A stretch of 27,559 nucleotides of DNA from a virus. Under the pieces are notes generated by a model. That model searched no databases, had not been told where the DNA came from, and saw nothing but the letters and a program-made list of their open reading frames with translations. Position 1 is the stretch's first letter; each line of letters begins with the position of its first letter. Of this stretch, positions 1-7,923 are shown in pieces. A program made the position numbers and the translations under genes. The stretch covers positions 1 to 27,559 of the IMG/VR virus record IMGVR_UViG_3300037961_000952. One strand, given 5' to 3'.

Positions 1-741
1 CTATTACTTAGTAATATAACAGGTGATGCTAGTGTACCTTATTCTGTAGCAAGTAATGCAGGAACATCTACATTAACATCAGCTAGTACAAATCTTACAG
101 ATCAGCAGTTATTATCTATAGTTTATAAGTCAGCTTATGGAACTAATGCAGATTTAGCTTTTAAAGATTGTTTTTGTACTGCTCTTAGCTTTAATGGTGA
201 TGCAAATACAGAAGGTGGTAGAGTAAAATTCTCAGCTACATTTAAGACAGGTAGCCTTGCAGAAGATTTAACCGATGCAACTACAACAATAGATACAGCA
301 ATTACTGCTAATAACTACTACATGAGTGCATGGGATGCTAATGATAGAATAATCGCAGGTCATTCTGATGTAATCTTATCATCATTCAGCTTAAACATTA
401 CAAATGATGTTGAGTTTGTAGGACTTACTTCAACAGGTTTTGAGAGTGCTACTAGAGCAGGTGAGATAAGTGCAACAGCAGATTTTACTTGTGTATATGA
501 TGCTAATACAGCACCAATGTTTGAAAACTTCAATGATCAAGTAACAGGAGCATCAGAAGGTTCTACATTAATGGGAGCAGATGCTACACCTTCAGATGGT
601 GCATTTGAGTTCAAATTTGCTAGTTCAGTATTAACAGATGTTAGTTTTAGTGATGCAGGTTTGATGATGTTAAACGCATCTGTAAAAGCTGTTGGTGCAG
701 GTATTGGTTCATCTACAGCACTATTTGAAGTAAGCTGTTAA
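1..741 (+). CDS. Probable major tail tube protein (5' end outside the window)
   Basis: The reading frame is open from base 1 and ends at TAA 739-741, giving 246 residues with no start codon inside the window that explains the upstream coding sequence. The protein is rich in Ser, Thr, Ala and Gly, has few charged stretches and looks all-beta. No sequence signature proves tail tube. The call rests on composition, size and position, directly before a frameshifted tail chaperone and the tape measure, the conserved order in siphoviruses. The tube protein polymerises into the tail shaft through which DNA passes. The C-terminal part (ALFEVSC end) is complete. It could alternatively be another beta-rich tail protein. 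Confidence 0.6.
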   Translation, partial: LLLSNITGDASVPYSVASNAGTSTLTSASTNLTDQQLLSIVYKSAYGTNADLAFKDCFCTALSFNGDANTEGGRVKFSATFKTGSLAEDLTDATTTIDTAITANNYYMSAWDANDRIIAGHSDVILSSFSLNITNDVEFVGLTSTGFESATRAGEISATADFTCVYDANTAPMFENFNDQVTGASEGSTLMGADATPSDGAFEFKFASSVLTDVSFSDAGLMMLNASVKAVGAGIGSSTALFEVSC

Positions 742-756
742 TAGAAAGGGGAGGAA

Positions 757-1041
757 ATGAAAATAGAAGTTGATGGTCATATCATACAAATAAAGCCTAT
801 ATCTTATGTGGATAGGTTAGGATTACAGGGAGAGTTTGCTGATGTATATGCTAATGGTACAGATAATGTTTCACAAAAGAAATTCAATCTTCTACTAGGG
901 CATACAGCAGAAATAGCTTTTAATGATCCAGATGATTCACTTAAAGAATATCCTTATGAGGTGCAGTTAAAGATACTTACTAATATAATGAGTGAGTATT
1001 TAGGTTTGTCTGATAACCAAAAAAAATCCGATGGGGTTTAA
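757..1041 (+). CDS. Tail assembly chaperone, short form (gpG-like)
   Basis: A 94-residue acidic protein with a strong Shine-Dalgarno sequence (GGGGAGG) just before ATG 757. It lies between the tail tube and the tape measure, the place of lambda gpG-type chaperones, which coat the tape measure during tail assembly. Its last codons hold a run of eight A (1019-1026), in which A AAA AAA is in zero frame. A -1 slip there leads into the next frame (1026-1445). Zero-frame reading ends at TAA 1039-1041 after residues KKSDGV. Family membership is inferred from position, size and the frameshift arrangement rather than from a recognised motif. Confidence 0.72.
   Translation: MKIEVDGHIIQIKPISYVDRLGLQGEFADVYANGTDNVSQKKFNLLLGHTAEIAFNDPDDSLKEYPYEVQLKILTNIMSEYLGLSDNQKKSDGV
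1020..1026 (+). promoter_or_regulatory. Probable programmed -1 ribosomal frameshift site (A AAA AAA)
   Basis: Zero-frame codons CAA AAA AAA TCC place the heptamer A_AAA_AAA exactly on the X_XXY_YYZ pattern. The -1 frame is open from 1017 (a TAA lies at 1014) and continues into the 1050-1445 frame. I see no convincing downstream stem-loop and only a weak AGG upstream. Confidence 0.72.
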
Positions 1042-1049
1042 GTTATGCT

Positions 1050-1445
1050 GTGTGGTTTTGGTTTTTACAGCCAGACGAACACGAACAATTAATCCTCCCC
1101 TACTCATGCTTGAACCCCATCACTCGAGAAACAGGGGATTACAATATAGTTGATGATATTTGGAATACTATAAAAGATGTTGTTAATGCACATGATCCGA
1201 AAAGAACTTTGGGGCAGGAGTTATATTACTTACTGCCTCTTTTTGCAAATCCTAAATATATATTGGATGAACATCATTTTAGCCTTATCAATGAATATCA
1301 CTATGTCAAAGACTATAATATCCCACTTGGAAAATCACTTAATGAAACTGATGCACTCAAATTGGATTACTTTACAATTATTAAAAATGAACTCGCATCA
1401 GTAATAAGACATAAACAGGAAAAAGATGGCAGATCAAAAAGTTAA
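1050..1445 (+). CDS. Tail assembly chaperone, frameshift extension (gpT-like part)
   Basis: The frame has no ATG near its beginning; the first usual start would be GTG 1050 with a poorly placed G-run as ribosome site. The same frame is open back to 1017 and is entered by a -1 slip at 1020-1026. The likely product is therefore a fusion of about 229 residues: 90 from the upstream frame and then 139 beginning IRWGLSYAVWFWFLQ. This matches the G/GT layout, in which the long form contacts both tail tube and tape measure. The 3' end overlaps the tape-measure start by 20 bases, again typical. Independent initiation at GTG 1050 cannot be excluded. Confidence 0.7.
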   Translation: MWFWFLQPDEHEQLILPYSCLNPITRETGDYNIVDDIWNTIKDVVNAHDPKRTLGQELYYLLPLFANPKYILDEHHFSLINEYHYVKDYNIPLGKSLNETDALKLDYFTIIKNELASVIRHKQEKDGRSKS

Positions 1446-2934
1446 TATAAAAGTAACAGCACAAGGTGCTAAGAAAACACAGAATGAGTTAAAAGGTGTT
1501 GAAGGTGCTATCAGTAAAATGGGTAAAGCTGTTGGAATTGCATCTACAGCATATTTTGGAGCTACAGGATTAATTAATGGTTTTAGTACAGCAATACAAT
1601 TAGCAGGTAGACAGGAACAAGCTGAGAGAGCATTAGAGGTAGCTTTAGGCAGGACATCACAATCATTGCTTAATCAAGCATCAGCCTTACAAAAAGTAAC
1701 TACATTTGGTGATGAGGCTATTATATCACAACAAGCATTTCTAGCATCATTAGACTTTACTGAGACACAAATAAAAGATATTATAAATGCCTCTGTAGAT
1801 TTATCTGAGGCTACAGGTATCAGTTTAGAATCAGCAGTAAGAAATACAGCTAAAACATTCTCTGGTTTATCTGGTGAGTTAGGTGAATTAATACCACAGC
1901 TTAGAGACTTAACTACTGAAGAAATGAAAGCAGGAGAGGCTGTTAAAGTAATGGCTGATCTATTTGGTGGTACTGCTCAAGCACAAGCTGAGACACTTAC
2001 AGGGAAAATAGAACAAATGAAGAACGCTGTAAGTGATGCAGGTGAGGCTATAGGTAGTTTACTTGCTCCCGTAGTAATAAGTGTTGCAGGAGGTATAGCA
2101 AATTTGGCAAATGCCACAGGTAGTTTAGTAAATAATTTTTCTGATATTATAGATGGTAATTCTTTAGCATCTGCTGAGTTTGAGTTATTAAATACAGAAA
2201 TGGAAGATTTTAAAAAGGTCACTGAAGAATTGGGATTTTATTCGTTACTTGAAATGAATAATCAGATAAATGACTTATTAAGTACAATGCCAATAGTAAC
2301 TCCAGAAGTTCAGAAATTAATGGATCAACAAACTATTTTAGCTCAAGCAATGAATGATGCAACTAAAGAAATAATAAGGCAGAAAGAGGTATTAGATTTA
2401 GATGATGAGATTGAACAAGGTTCTAAATTAGCTGAATCAACAATGAATAGAGTGAAGGCAGAAATGGAGCTTGGTAAAATAAAAAAACAAAATTTAGAAC
2501 AAGATTTAAGAGGTGCAATACTGTCTGGGCAAAGTGCTAAACAAGCAATGATTTCTGTTGTAAGGGCTGAAACAATGGAGGCTGTTGCAGGATTGTTATC
2601 AAGTATATTAAAAAGCGTTCCATATCCACTTAATTTAATTGCAGGTGCAGGGGCAGGTGCAGTAGTTAGTGGTTTAATGGATAAAGCAATAGGGCAGATA
2701 AGTTCAGTAAAGTTCGCAGAAACAGGATTTGAGGGGGTTGTTACTAAGCCTACTTTATTTATAACAGGTGAGAATAACAAACCAGAACAAGTATCTGTAA
2801 CACCTTTAGGTGGACAGGCAGGAGGCAATGGAATAAATATTAATATACAAGGTAATATGATTGGTAATGAAGAGTTTGTAAGGGATGTATTAATACCAGA
2901 AATGTCTAACGCAAGGAATCAAAATCTAGCATGA
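1426..2934 (+). CDS. Tail tape measure protein
   Basis: 502 residues. The N-terminal part (about 1-45) has a tape-measure style opening with many Lys and Gln (KVNIKVTAQGAKKTQNELKG). The middle is long helical sequence rich in Ala, Glu and Gln with hydrophobic patches around residues 205-230 and 385-425, including GAGAGAVVSGLMDKAIG. The C-terminus turns into a Gly/Asn-rich tail. It sets tail length and passes into the host with DNA. By the usual rule of about 1.5 angstroms per residue the tail would be short, roughly 75 nm. It starts inside the chaperone extension and its stop overlaps the next start (ATGA). No lysozyme or peptidase domain was recognised in it. Confidence 0.9.
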   Translation: MADQKVNIKVTAQGAKKTQNELKGVEGAISKMGKAVGIASTAYFGATGLINGFSTAIQLAGRQEQAERALEVALGRTSQSLLNQASALQKVTTFGDEAIISQQAFLASLDFTETQIKDIINASVDLSEATGISLESAVRNTAKTFSGLSGELGELIPQLRDLTTEEMKAGEAVKVMADLFGGTAQAQAETLTGKIEQMKNAVSDAGEAIGSLLAPVVISVAGGIANLANATGSLVNNFSDIIDGNSLASAEFELLNTEMEDFKKVTEELGFYSLLEMNNQINDLLSTMPIVTPEVQKLMDQQTILAQAMNDATKEIIRQKEVLDLDDEIEQGSKLAESTMNRVKAEMELGKIKKQNLEQDLRGAILSGQSAKQAMISVVRAETMEAVAGLLSSILKSVPYPLNLIAGAGAGAVVSGLMDKAIGQISSVKFAETGFEGVVTKPTLFITGENNKPEQVSVTPLGGQAGGNGININIQGNMIGNEEFVRDVLIPEMSNARNQNLA

Positions 2935-5099
2935 GTTTAACTTTACCATCAGCGTACTCAAGTGCATTAGAAAAGACTATAATAAAAGAAAATTGGATTA
3001 TTCAGTTATATTATGATGGTGGCTCTAGCTTTACTCCCATAGCATTATCAGATACAACTGTAGATAGTGTTTTTTATCAAGGTGTAGTAACCAATAGACC
3101 ATCTGTAAGAACATCTATATCATTAGAACAATCGAAAGCAAAAACATCTAACATATCTTTAACTATTGCAAACTTTAAATATAATAATGCAGATTTTTCT
3201 GCTGAGTTATTTTTAGGTACAAGAAAGTATATTAATAGAACTGTAAAAGTATATTCACAATTAAATGATGAATCTAGTTTATCTAATTGCTTACAAATAT
3301 ATCAAGGAAGGTTAATAGATATATCACATGATGATAAGATTATTAATCTAAATATTACTGAGCAAAGACCTTATGATTTTATTAGTATTCCACAAGCAAG
3401 AACTGAAAGAACTAGAAACTATTACACTTTAGCCTACGGAGATTATACACCTAATAGCTCAACAAGAGATTCTCAAGCATTCTGCCATGAAAAGAAATTA
3501 TATCCTGTAAAAGTGGATAGATTAAGTGCTACTCATTTAATAGCATTACAAGAAAGAGCATTAGATGGCAACTCTGGCAATGAAGGTAGATTACATTATT
3601 ATGAGAAAAATGCAGATGCTTTTGTTCCTTTAACACTTTCAAATAATTCATATAACAATGTTTCTATATCTACCCATGATCCTAATGGTAATGCTATAAG
3701 AATAGACAATGATTTATACAGAGGGTTCATTTGTAAGCCAACAGGTTTAAATGATGAAACTGATCCGAGTTTATGGAATAATCCAGAATTTGCTTTTGAT
3801 GTAATTGGTGATGATTCTACATATAGCACAGGTACTAGAGAAACATTAGTAGCTACAGGCTCATCAACACAATCATCTGAATTAATATTTGATGTACCAG
3901 ATATTGAAGGTGAAATAAGCTCTATGAAAATGAAGGTTAGATACAGAGTAGATGTTGATAAATCTGGTTCACCTGTTTATGCAGTTACTTTAGAAAACAC
4001 AACTCCAGAAGATTATAGTGGATCAGCAGATACTATTGTAAATATAACACAAACATCTGGAACGCAGGATACAGGTGATGTTATATCTAGTTTAATAAAT
4101 ATGGATTCTTTCTTATCTGGAAATGATAATAAGTTACTTAATCCAATAAAATTAAATGCTGAGTTAGTATTTGGTGGTGGTAGTGGTGTTGTAACAGCAA
4201 ATTTTTATGTTTATGATGTTCATATATATGTTAAAAGTGCTTTAGATATAGCAGGTAGCAGGGATGCTAGTAAAAAAATAGTAAATGATATAGAATATCT
4301 ATATGTAGGTGCAAATGGATTAACAGAATCATATAGTGGTAGTAATAACTCTATAGCCTATGGGCATGAGGCTCATCGTGATTTATTAGTAAGGTATACA
4401 GGATACACTACAACCGATCCAGAAAATTGGAGTTCATTAAATACTGATAGAGCCACTTCTAATTGGAAGATAAGATATTGGTTAGATGAACCAACTGATC
4501 TAATTAAGATACTTGATAAATTAGCTTATGAGTTTGCTTTTATTTTTAAGTTTAGACCAGATGGCACAGGTAGCTATGTACATATAAAGCAGACATCTGA
4601 ATTATCAGCAGTACAGACATTAAATAAAAATGATATAAAAAATCTTAATATAACAAATACATCATTTAGAAATCTAATTACTAAGATGGAAATAAACTAT
4701 GAAAGACATCCTGCTGATGGTAAATATTTAGAAACAGTTACAGGTACGAACAGCACAGCTAGGACAAATTTTAATATTCAAACAAAAGAAAATATTAAAA
4801 AAGTAGATTTAGAAATGAATGTTGGTACTCCAAGCACCACACCACAATCTGATCCTAATAATGATTTTTATTCTTATTATGATAATATATTAGGAGATAT
4901 ATATAAACAGGTTTCTTGTGAGATTGTAAATCCTAATAAGGGTTATAATTTAGAAACAGGTGATATAATACAATTTTCAAACACAGCAGGAGATATGCCA
5001 ATAAACCCATTTGGTGGTGATTGGACTAATTATTATATGATAACACAATTAAATAGATTACCAAATAAAGTAAATATTGTTGCGAGAGAGGTAGGATAA
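2931..5099 (+). CDS. Large minor tail / tail-tip hub protein
   Basis: 722 residues, starting at ATGA overlapping the tape-measure stop. Gene order (directly after the tape measure), size and mixed beta-rich sequence fit a baseplate hub or tail-tip protein. The N-terminal 160 residues (VFYQGVVTNRPSVRTSISLEQ, then YQGRLIDISHDDKIINLNI) resemble the start of hub-like proteins that build rings under the tail tube. A central region (about 290-430) rich in Ser, Gly and Thr may be an inserted carbohydrate-binding or structural domain. The C-terminal third (about 520-720) is again hub-like, ending NKVNIVAREVG. No catalytic motif is evident. The exact family is not recognised. Confidence 0.7.
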   Translation: MSLTLPSAYSSALEKTIIKENWIIQLYYDGGSSFTPIALSDTTVDSVFYQGVVTNRPSVRTSISLEQSKAKTSNISLTIANFKYNNADFSAELFLGTRKYINRTVKVYSQLNDESSLSNCLQIYQGRLIDISHDDKIINLNITEQRPYDFISIPQARTERTRNYYTLAYGDYTPNSSTRDSQAFCHEKKLYPVKVDRLSATHLIALQERALDGNSGNEGRLHYYEKNADAFVPLTLSNNSYNNVSISTHDPNGNAIRIDNDLYRGFICKPTGLNDETDPSLWNNPEFAFDVIGDDSTYSTGTRETLVATGSSTQSSELIFDVPDIEGEISSMKMKVRYRVDVDKSGSPVYAVTLENTTPEDYSGSADTIVNITQTSGTQDTGDVISSLINMDSFLSGNDNKLLNPIKLNAELVFGGGSGVVTANFYVYDVHIYVKSALDIAGSRDASKKIVNDIEYLYVGANGLTESYSGSNNSIAYGHEAHRDLLVRYTGYTTTDPENWSSLNTDRATSNWKIRYWLDEPTDLIKILDKLAYEFAFIFKFRPDGTGSYVHIKQTSELSAVQTLNKNDIKNLNITNTSFRNLITKMEINYERHPADGKYLETVTGTNSTARTNFNIQTKENIKKVDLEMNVGTPSTTPQSDPNNDFYSYYDNILGDIYKQVSCEIVNPNKGYNLETGDIIQFSNTAGDMPINPFGGDWTNYYMITQLNRLPNKVNIVAREVG

Positions 5100-5851
5100 T
5101 GGCAAAAAAGTTTTATTATGATTCAGCAGATTTATTAGATGCTACTATTACAGCAGGAACATATAGTAGTGGTAATTTTTCTGAATCAGCTAGTGCAGTT
5201 ACAAATGAACACTATATAACAGATCAATCTTTATCTTTAGCTGTTACAAGTTTTGATGATGAAGATACAATTAGAATAGATTTATCATCTTATAAAGCTG
5301 TGGATTTTATTACATGGTATATGTCTAGTAGTGATGCACAACCATTAAAATTTTATTATTCAACAGCAGGTGCATCTGGACTTACTGAAGTAGCATCAGT
5401 AACAGAAGGTGATCTTAATGCAGGTTGGAATATTGAAACATTTTCATCACAATCTAAAAGATATTGGTTTATAAGAGCAAACGATGGAACAGTAGACAAT
5501 ATTACAGAATTAATATTAGGTTCAGCTTTAACATTTGAAAATGAGCCAGATATAGGTATAGCTACACAGGAAATATTTGCTACAGACCTAAATACATCGC
5601 TTGGTGGTGTAGAATATGCTAATAAAAGACATGAACCTAAGACCACATGGCAACTAAACTTTAGTAATATATCACAAACATTTAAAAACAATCTGGTCAG
5701 CTTTGAGCAGGATGTTACCAACTTTAAAAAATTCGTGTACTATGATGATTCTAGTTATCATTATGTACGCTTAGACTCACCTATTAAATTCACAGAAGTA
5801 GCATTTGAACGATTTAGTGCCTCTCTAAAATTACGAGAGCAACTCAGTTAA
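5099..5851 (+). CDS. Minor tail protein, probable tail-tip component
   Basis: 250 residues, beginning at TAATG overlapping the stop of the hub gene, so probably translationally coupled. The first 140 residues are Ser/Thr-rich beta sequence with a WYMSSSDAQPLKFYYS stretch reminiscent of a jelly-roll or discoidin-like fold. The last 90 residues (KTTWQLNFSNISQTFKNNL, then YVRLDSPIKFTEVAFERFSA) resemble tail proteins that attach at the tail tip. It is the last gene before a strong terminator, so it closes the tail operon. A receptor-binding role is possible but unproved. Confidence 0.6.
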   Translation: MAKKFYYDSADLLDATITAGTYSSGNFSESASAVTNEHYITDQSLSLAVTSFDDEDTIRIDLSSYKAVDFITWYMSSSDAQPLKFYYSTAGASGLTEVASVTEGDLNAGWNIETFSSQSKRYWFIRANDGTVDNITELILGSALTFENEPDIGIATQEIFATDLNTSLGGVEYANKRHEPKTTWQLNFSNISQTFKNNLVSFEQDVTNFKKFVYYDDSSYHYVRLDSPIKFTEVAFERFSASLKLREQLS

Positions 5852-5865
5852 TATATTACGCTACC

Positions 5866-5921
5866 AATAACCCATGATGTAACGAATCCTGTCTATCGCT
5901 ACATTGTGGGTTATTTTTTTT
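5866..5921 (+). terminator. Strong intrinsic terminator closing the tail operon
   Basis: AATAACCCA (5866-5874) pairs with TGGGTTATT (5907-5915). The stem continues inward through ATGTA/TACAT and CG/CG with two wobbles and one mismatch, and the loop is about 12 bases. It is followed at once by a T-run (5914-5920). The reverse strand has no U-tract, so it acts on + strand transcripts. Confidence 0.88.
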
Positions 5922-5922
5922 C

Positions 5923-5951
5923 TTGCATCTAATTATTATTATTATTAATAT
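5923..5951 (+). promoter_or_regulatory. Possible sigma70-type promoter
   Basis: TTGCAT (5923-5928) and TAATAT (5946-5951) are 17 bases apart in a very AT-rich stretch right after the terminator and just before the first small gene. The predicted start, about 5957-5959, would leave almost no leader before ATG 5960. AT-rich DNA yields such matches easily, so this is tentative. Confidence 0.4.
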
Positions 5952-5959
5952 TGTTATAG

Positions 5960-6349
5960 ATGAATACTAAAATAAATAATAATTTGAACATCACCGAGGG
6001 CACTTCAAGGTTACCTAACCTACAGTATTCATCTCCCTCGGTGGTTTCAGAGAAAGATGAATACAAAATGAATAACATATTAAAAAATGCACCTACTTGC
6101 TCGGTCATTGAAAATAATGAGAGCATTAGGTTTGATTCATTATCTAATCTTATTGATGATGTTAAACATGAAATATACATCATTGAAGAAGAAGAGTTAA
6201 TTGAAGATGCTAAAGAGACTTTAGATTTAGTTAAGCGATGTAATGTCAGACCACATACCTTAAAACAATATAAAGATGCTTATGATAACATCAAGAGAGA
6301 GTACAAAGAACTCAAAGATTATCTCAAGTATCTGAAAGGGGGTAAGTAG
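5960..6349 (+). CDS. Unknown protein, first gene of the early-type block
   Basis: 129 residues, not recognised. The C-terminal half is helical and charged (LVKRCNVRPHTLKQYKDAYD, then IKREYKELKDYLKYLKGGK), likely a coiled coil. The N-terminal 36 residues are Asn/Ser-rich and low in complexity. ATG 5960 has no Shine-Dalgarno sequence and sits 1-3 bases after the predicted transcript start, so it might be read leaderless. The alternative in-frame start is ATG 6068 (93 residues), which would leave the hairpin at 5992-6043 in an untranslated leader. The 3' end carries AGGGGGTAAGTA, the ribosome site of the next gene. Confidence 0.65.
   Translation: MNTKINNNLNITEGTSRLPNLQYSSPSVVSEKDEYKMNNILKNAPTCSVIENNESIRFDSLSNLIDDVKHEIYIIEEEELIEDAKETLDLVKRCNVRPHTLKQYKDAYDNIKREYKELKDYLKYLKGGK
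5992..6043 (+). repeat. Inverted repeat inside or upstream of the first early gene
   Basis: CACCGAGGG (5992-6000) and CCCTCGGTG (6035-6043) are perfect 9-base complements and GC-rich in an AT-rich setting. A smaller dyad GGTTacctAACC lies between them. The element is flanked by a direct repeat AGATGAATAC at 5958-5967 and 6055-6064. Confidence 0.6.
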
Positions 6350-6350
6350 G

Positions 6351-6542
6351 ATGATAAATGAAATAAAAAATCAAATAGAAATATTATTATCTCTTTTAGG
6401 TAATCAAGATTCTGAAATAAAAGAAAATGGAATCTATGAATCTGTACACTCTTTAATTGATTTAATACAAATCAAAAGTGATAAAGATGAGTATGATTAT
6501 GTTATGACTGTTTTAAACAAATTAACAAACTCAAGGGGGTAA
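6351..6542 (+). CDS. Small unknown protein
   Basis: 63 residues with no recognised family. It is mainly helical and acidic to neutral (INEIKNQIEILLSLLG at the N-terminus, SVHSLIDLIQIKSDKDEYDY in the middle). The start is supported by a G-rich ribosome site, AGGGGGTAAGTAGG, just upstream. It ends with the same AGGGGGTAAGTA block that serves the next gene. It sits in a run of small genes after a possible promoter, a typical place for host-takeover or anti-defence genes. No function can be assigned from the sequence. Confidence 0.7.
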   Translation: MINEIKNQIEILLSLLGNQDSEIKENGIYESVHSLIDLIQIKSDKDEYDYVMTVLNKLTNSRG

Positions 6543-6549
6543 GTAATAA

Positions 6550-7026
6550 ATGATTAAATACATACTGAATCTATTTTCTAGTGATAGGTTAGCAGGTAGT
6601 GATGACCGAAATGCTGTCATCGAGTGTTCTAGCAGAGCCTTTGCATTCGATAAAACTAAAAGTGGCTATCAAAAGGTATGTAAAGAGAGGGTTGGGCATT
6701 CTTCTTTGATTGTCTCTTATGGAGATTCTAAGGATTTCGCTTATAAATTAGAATCTCATTATAACACGCTCAACTCTCTCTCCGATTTAGTAAAATCAAG
6801 ACTAGGTATAATAAGATTTTTAGCATCTGGAGAAATGGGAGATTTAGATAGAATCCAGATCATGCAGTTATTTGATGAAATAGATAACCAAGTAGAGGAA
6901 CTTGAATATGAGATTGATCAACACAGAAAAAGAGCTTATCGAACAAGCAAACAAATCAGACAAAGCAATAATGTGCAACAACGAGCAATATATGATGATT
7001 ATGAAATCATTAAAAAAAGTGATTAA
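6550..7026 (+). CDS. Unknown protein with C-terminal coiled coil
   Basis: 158 residues. The ribosome site AGGGGGTAAGTA (6534-6545) lies before ATG 6550. The N-terminal part (about 1-75) is mixed, with AVIECSSRAFAFDKTKSGYQ. The C-terminal part (about 75-150) is strongly helical and charged (LFDEIDNQVEELEYEIDQHR), suggesting a coiled coil. No enzyme motif is seen and the family is not recognised. The 3' end overlaps the next small reading frame. Confidence 0.65.
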   Translation: MIKYILNLFSSDRLAGSDDRNAVIECSSRAFAFDKTKSGYQKVCKERVGHSSLIVSYGDSKDFAYKLESHYNTLNSLSDLVKSRLGIIRFLASGEMGDLDRIQIMQLFDEIDNQVEELEYEIDQHRKRAYRTSKQIRQSNNVQQRAIYDDYEIIKKSD

Positions 7027-7153
7027 GATGATTAAGGCAGATGTAGTTATTGATAATAGTATTGATGTAAATGTTTTATCTGAGTTAGTAAATGACATTG
7101 AAAAAGATAATAATATACCTACATTAGAAGAGTGCGAAATATGCGAACTATAA
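6992..7153 (+). CDS. Small unknown acidic protein (start uncertain)
   Basis: The frame ends at TAA 7151-7153 with CEICEL, containing a single CxxC pair. Several starts are possible: TTG 6902 and ATG 6908 would overlap the preceding gene by more than 110 bases; ATG 6992 overlaps it by 35; ATG 7028 starts one base after its stop and gives about 41 residues. None has a good Shine-Dalgarno sequence; a GAG at 6983 slightly favours 6992. The core (ADVVIDNSIDVNVLSELVND) is acidic and helical. Function is unknown. Confidence 0.5.
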   Translation: MMIMKSLKKVIKMIKADVVIDNSIDVNVLSELVNDIEKDNNIPTLEECEICEL

Positions 7154-7536
7154 ACATTAGAAGTATCATGTGGGGTAAATATCCTTTTAAAGCTATATCT
7201 GTAGCTGATAGAAAAATAGCAGGATTGGATAGATTTAAGCTAGTGATTGAAGATAAGAACTATGGTGGCACTTATTTAGTTAAAACAAAAAACCTTACTA
7301 AATGCGATGATTTTAAGTATGGTAAGGGTTGGGTTATAGATGTAGAAGATTACAGCGTTTTAGAGCCATTTACAGAGCCTATAGAGCATGATAAGATGAT
7401 TATAAAAGATGCAGTAAATAATGTTATACAAAAAAAATCAACATTTACAGATTCTATGGGTAACACTAAAGATGACATAGAAGAATTTAGAAATTTATTA
7501 AAAGAATGTATGGAGCAGTTAGATAGTGCAAAGTAA
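7141..7536 (+). CDS. Unknown protein with FTDSMGNT motif
   Basis: 131 residues from ATG 7141, chosen because AGAAGAG (7126-7132) is well spaced for it; GTG 7132 would add three residues. The first 85 residues look like a small beta domain (KAISVADRKIAGLDRFKLVI, then GGTYLVKTKNL), possibly OB- or SH3-like. The C-terminal tail is acidic and helical. The segment TFTDSMGNTKDDI is mirrored by AFTNAMGNTMQEL in the next gene, with 23 of 25 bases identical. The family is not recognised. Confidence 0.62.
   Translation: MRTINIRSIMWGKYPFKAISVADRKIAGLDRFKLVIEDKNYGGTYLVKTKNLTKCDDFKYGKGWVIDVEDYSVLEPFTEPIEHDKMIIKDAVNNVIQKKSTFTDSMGNTKDDIEEFRNLLKECMEQLDSAK
7442..7466 (+). repeat. 25-base direct repeat, copy 1
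   Basis: This copy encodes FTDSMGNT near the C-terminus of the 7141-7536 protein. It differs from the copy at 7611-7635 at two of 25 positions. Confidence 0.75.
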
Positions 7537-7792
7537 ACAAGTAATAGCTAATGTACCTCATAGTTTTTTATATCATGCTGAGATTATATATGAGACTAAG
7601 GAAAGTTTTGCATTTACAAATGCTATGGGTAACACCATGCAAGAATTAATAGATGATATTAATAGTAGGTTTAAACAATATGCTGATAGACAACCACAAT
7701 TATCTGAGGTTTTATTTGAGCCTAATGGTGAAAAAATTGATATTACACATAAAATAAGAACAATCTTAAATAAGGGGGATTACAATGGTTGA
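7526..7792 (+). CDS. Small unknown protein with FTNAMGNT motif
   Basis: 88 residues from GTG 7526, with GGAG at 7512-7515 as ribosome site; the first in-frame ATG lies too far inside. The N-terminal half is beta-like (IANVPHSFLYHAEIIYETKE) and is followed by a helix (MQELIDDINSRFKQYADRQP). It shares the FT-x-x-MGNT segment with the gene before it. The 5' end overlaps that gene by 11 bases and the 3' end overlaps the next small gene by 8, so it is probably coupled with both. Function is unknown. Confidence 0.62.
   Translation: MQSKQVIANVPHSFLYHAEIIYETKESFAFTNAMGNTMQELIDDINSRFKQYADRQPQLSEVLFEPNGEKIDITHKIRTILNKGDYNG
7611..7635 (+). repeat. 25-base direct repeat, copy 2
   Basis: This copy encodes FTNAMGNT in the 7526-7792 protein and has the same codon phase as copy 1, so both DNA and peptide are repeated. 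Confidence 0.75.
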
Positions 7793-7901
7793 TTTTTTAA
7801 ATGACTTACTAGATTATATGATGTATTGGGTACAGCGTATAGCACCATATTTTATATGTTTCTGGTTAGGTTTTGTATTAAACGAACTAATAAGACTTTA
7901 A
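7785..7901 (+). CDS. Small single-span membrane protein
   Basis: 38 residues. A strong ribosome site (AAGGGGG) lies before ATG 7785, which overlaps the stop of the preceding gene (ATGGTTGA). The first 12 residues are acidic (MVDFLNDLLDYM). They are followed by a hydrophobic span of about 20 residues (IAPYFICFWLGFVLNELI) and a single Arg near the end. It may be an early membrane-acting protein; a holin role is less likely in this position. The strong ribosome site is the main reason to accept so short a gene. Confidence 0.6.
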   Translation: MVDFLNDLLDYMMYWVQRIAPYFICFWLGFVLNELIRL

Positions 7902-7923
7902 TTAACAAAAGTAGGAGAGAAAT

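Noticed and set aside
1177-1404. 75-residue + strand frame within the chaperone extension
   Set aside because: It lies inside a frame that is better supported by the frameshift and has no proper ribosome site.
2343-2828. Reverse-strand frame of 161 residues inside the tape measure
   Set aside because: It is Pro/Ser/Leu-rich antisense of a coding gene, has no ribosome site and lies wholly inside a well-supported gene.
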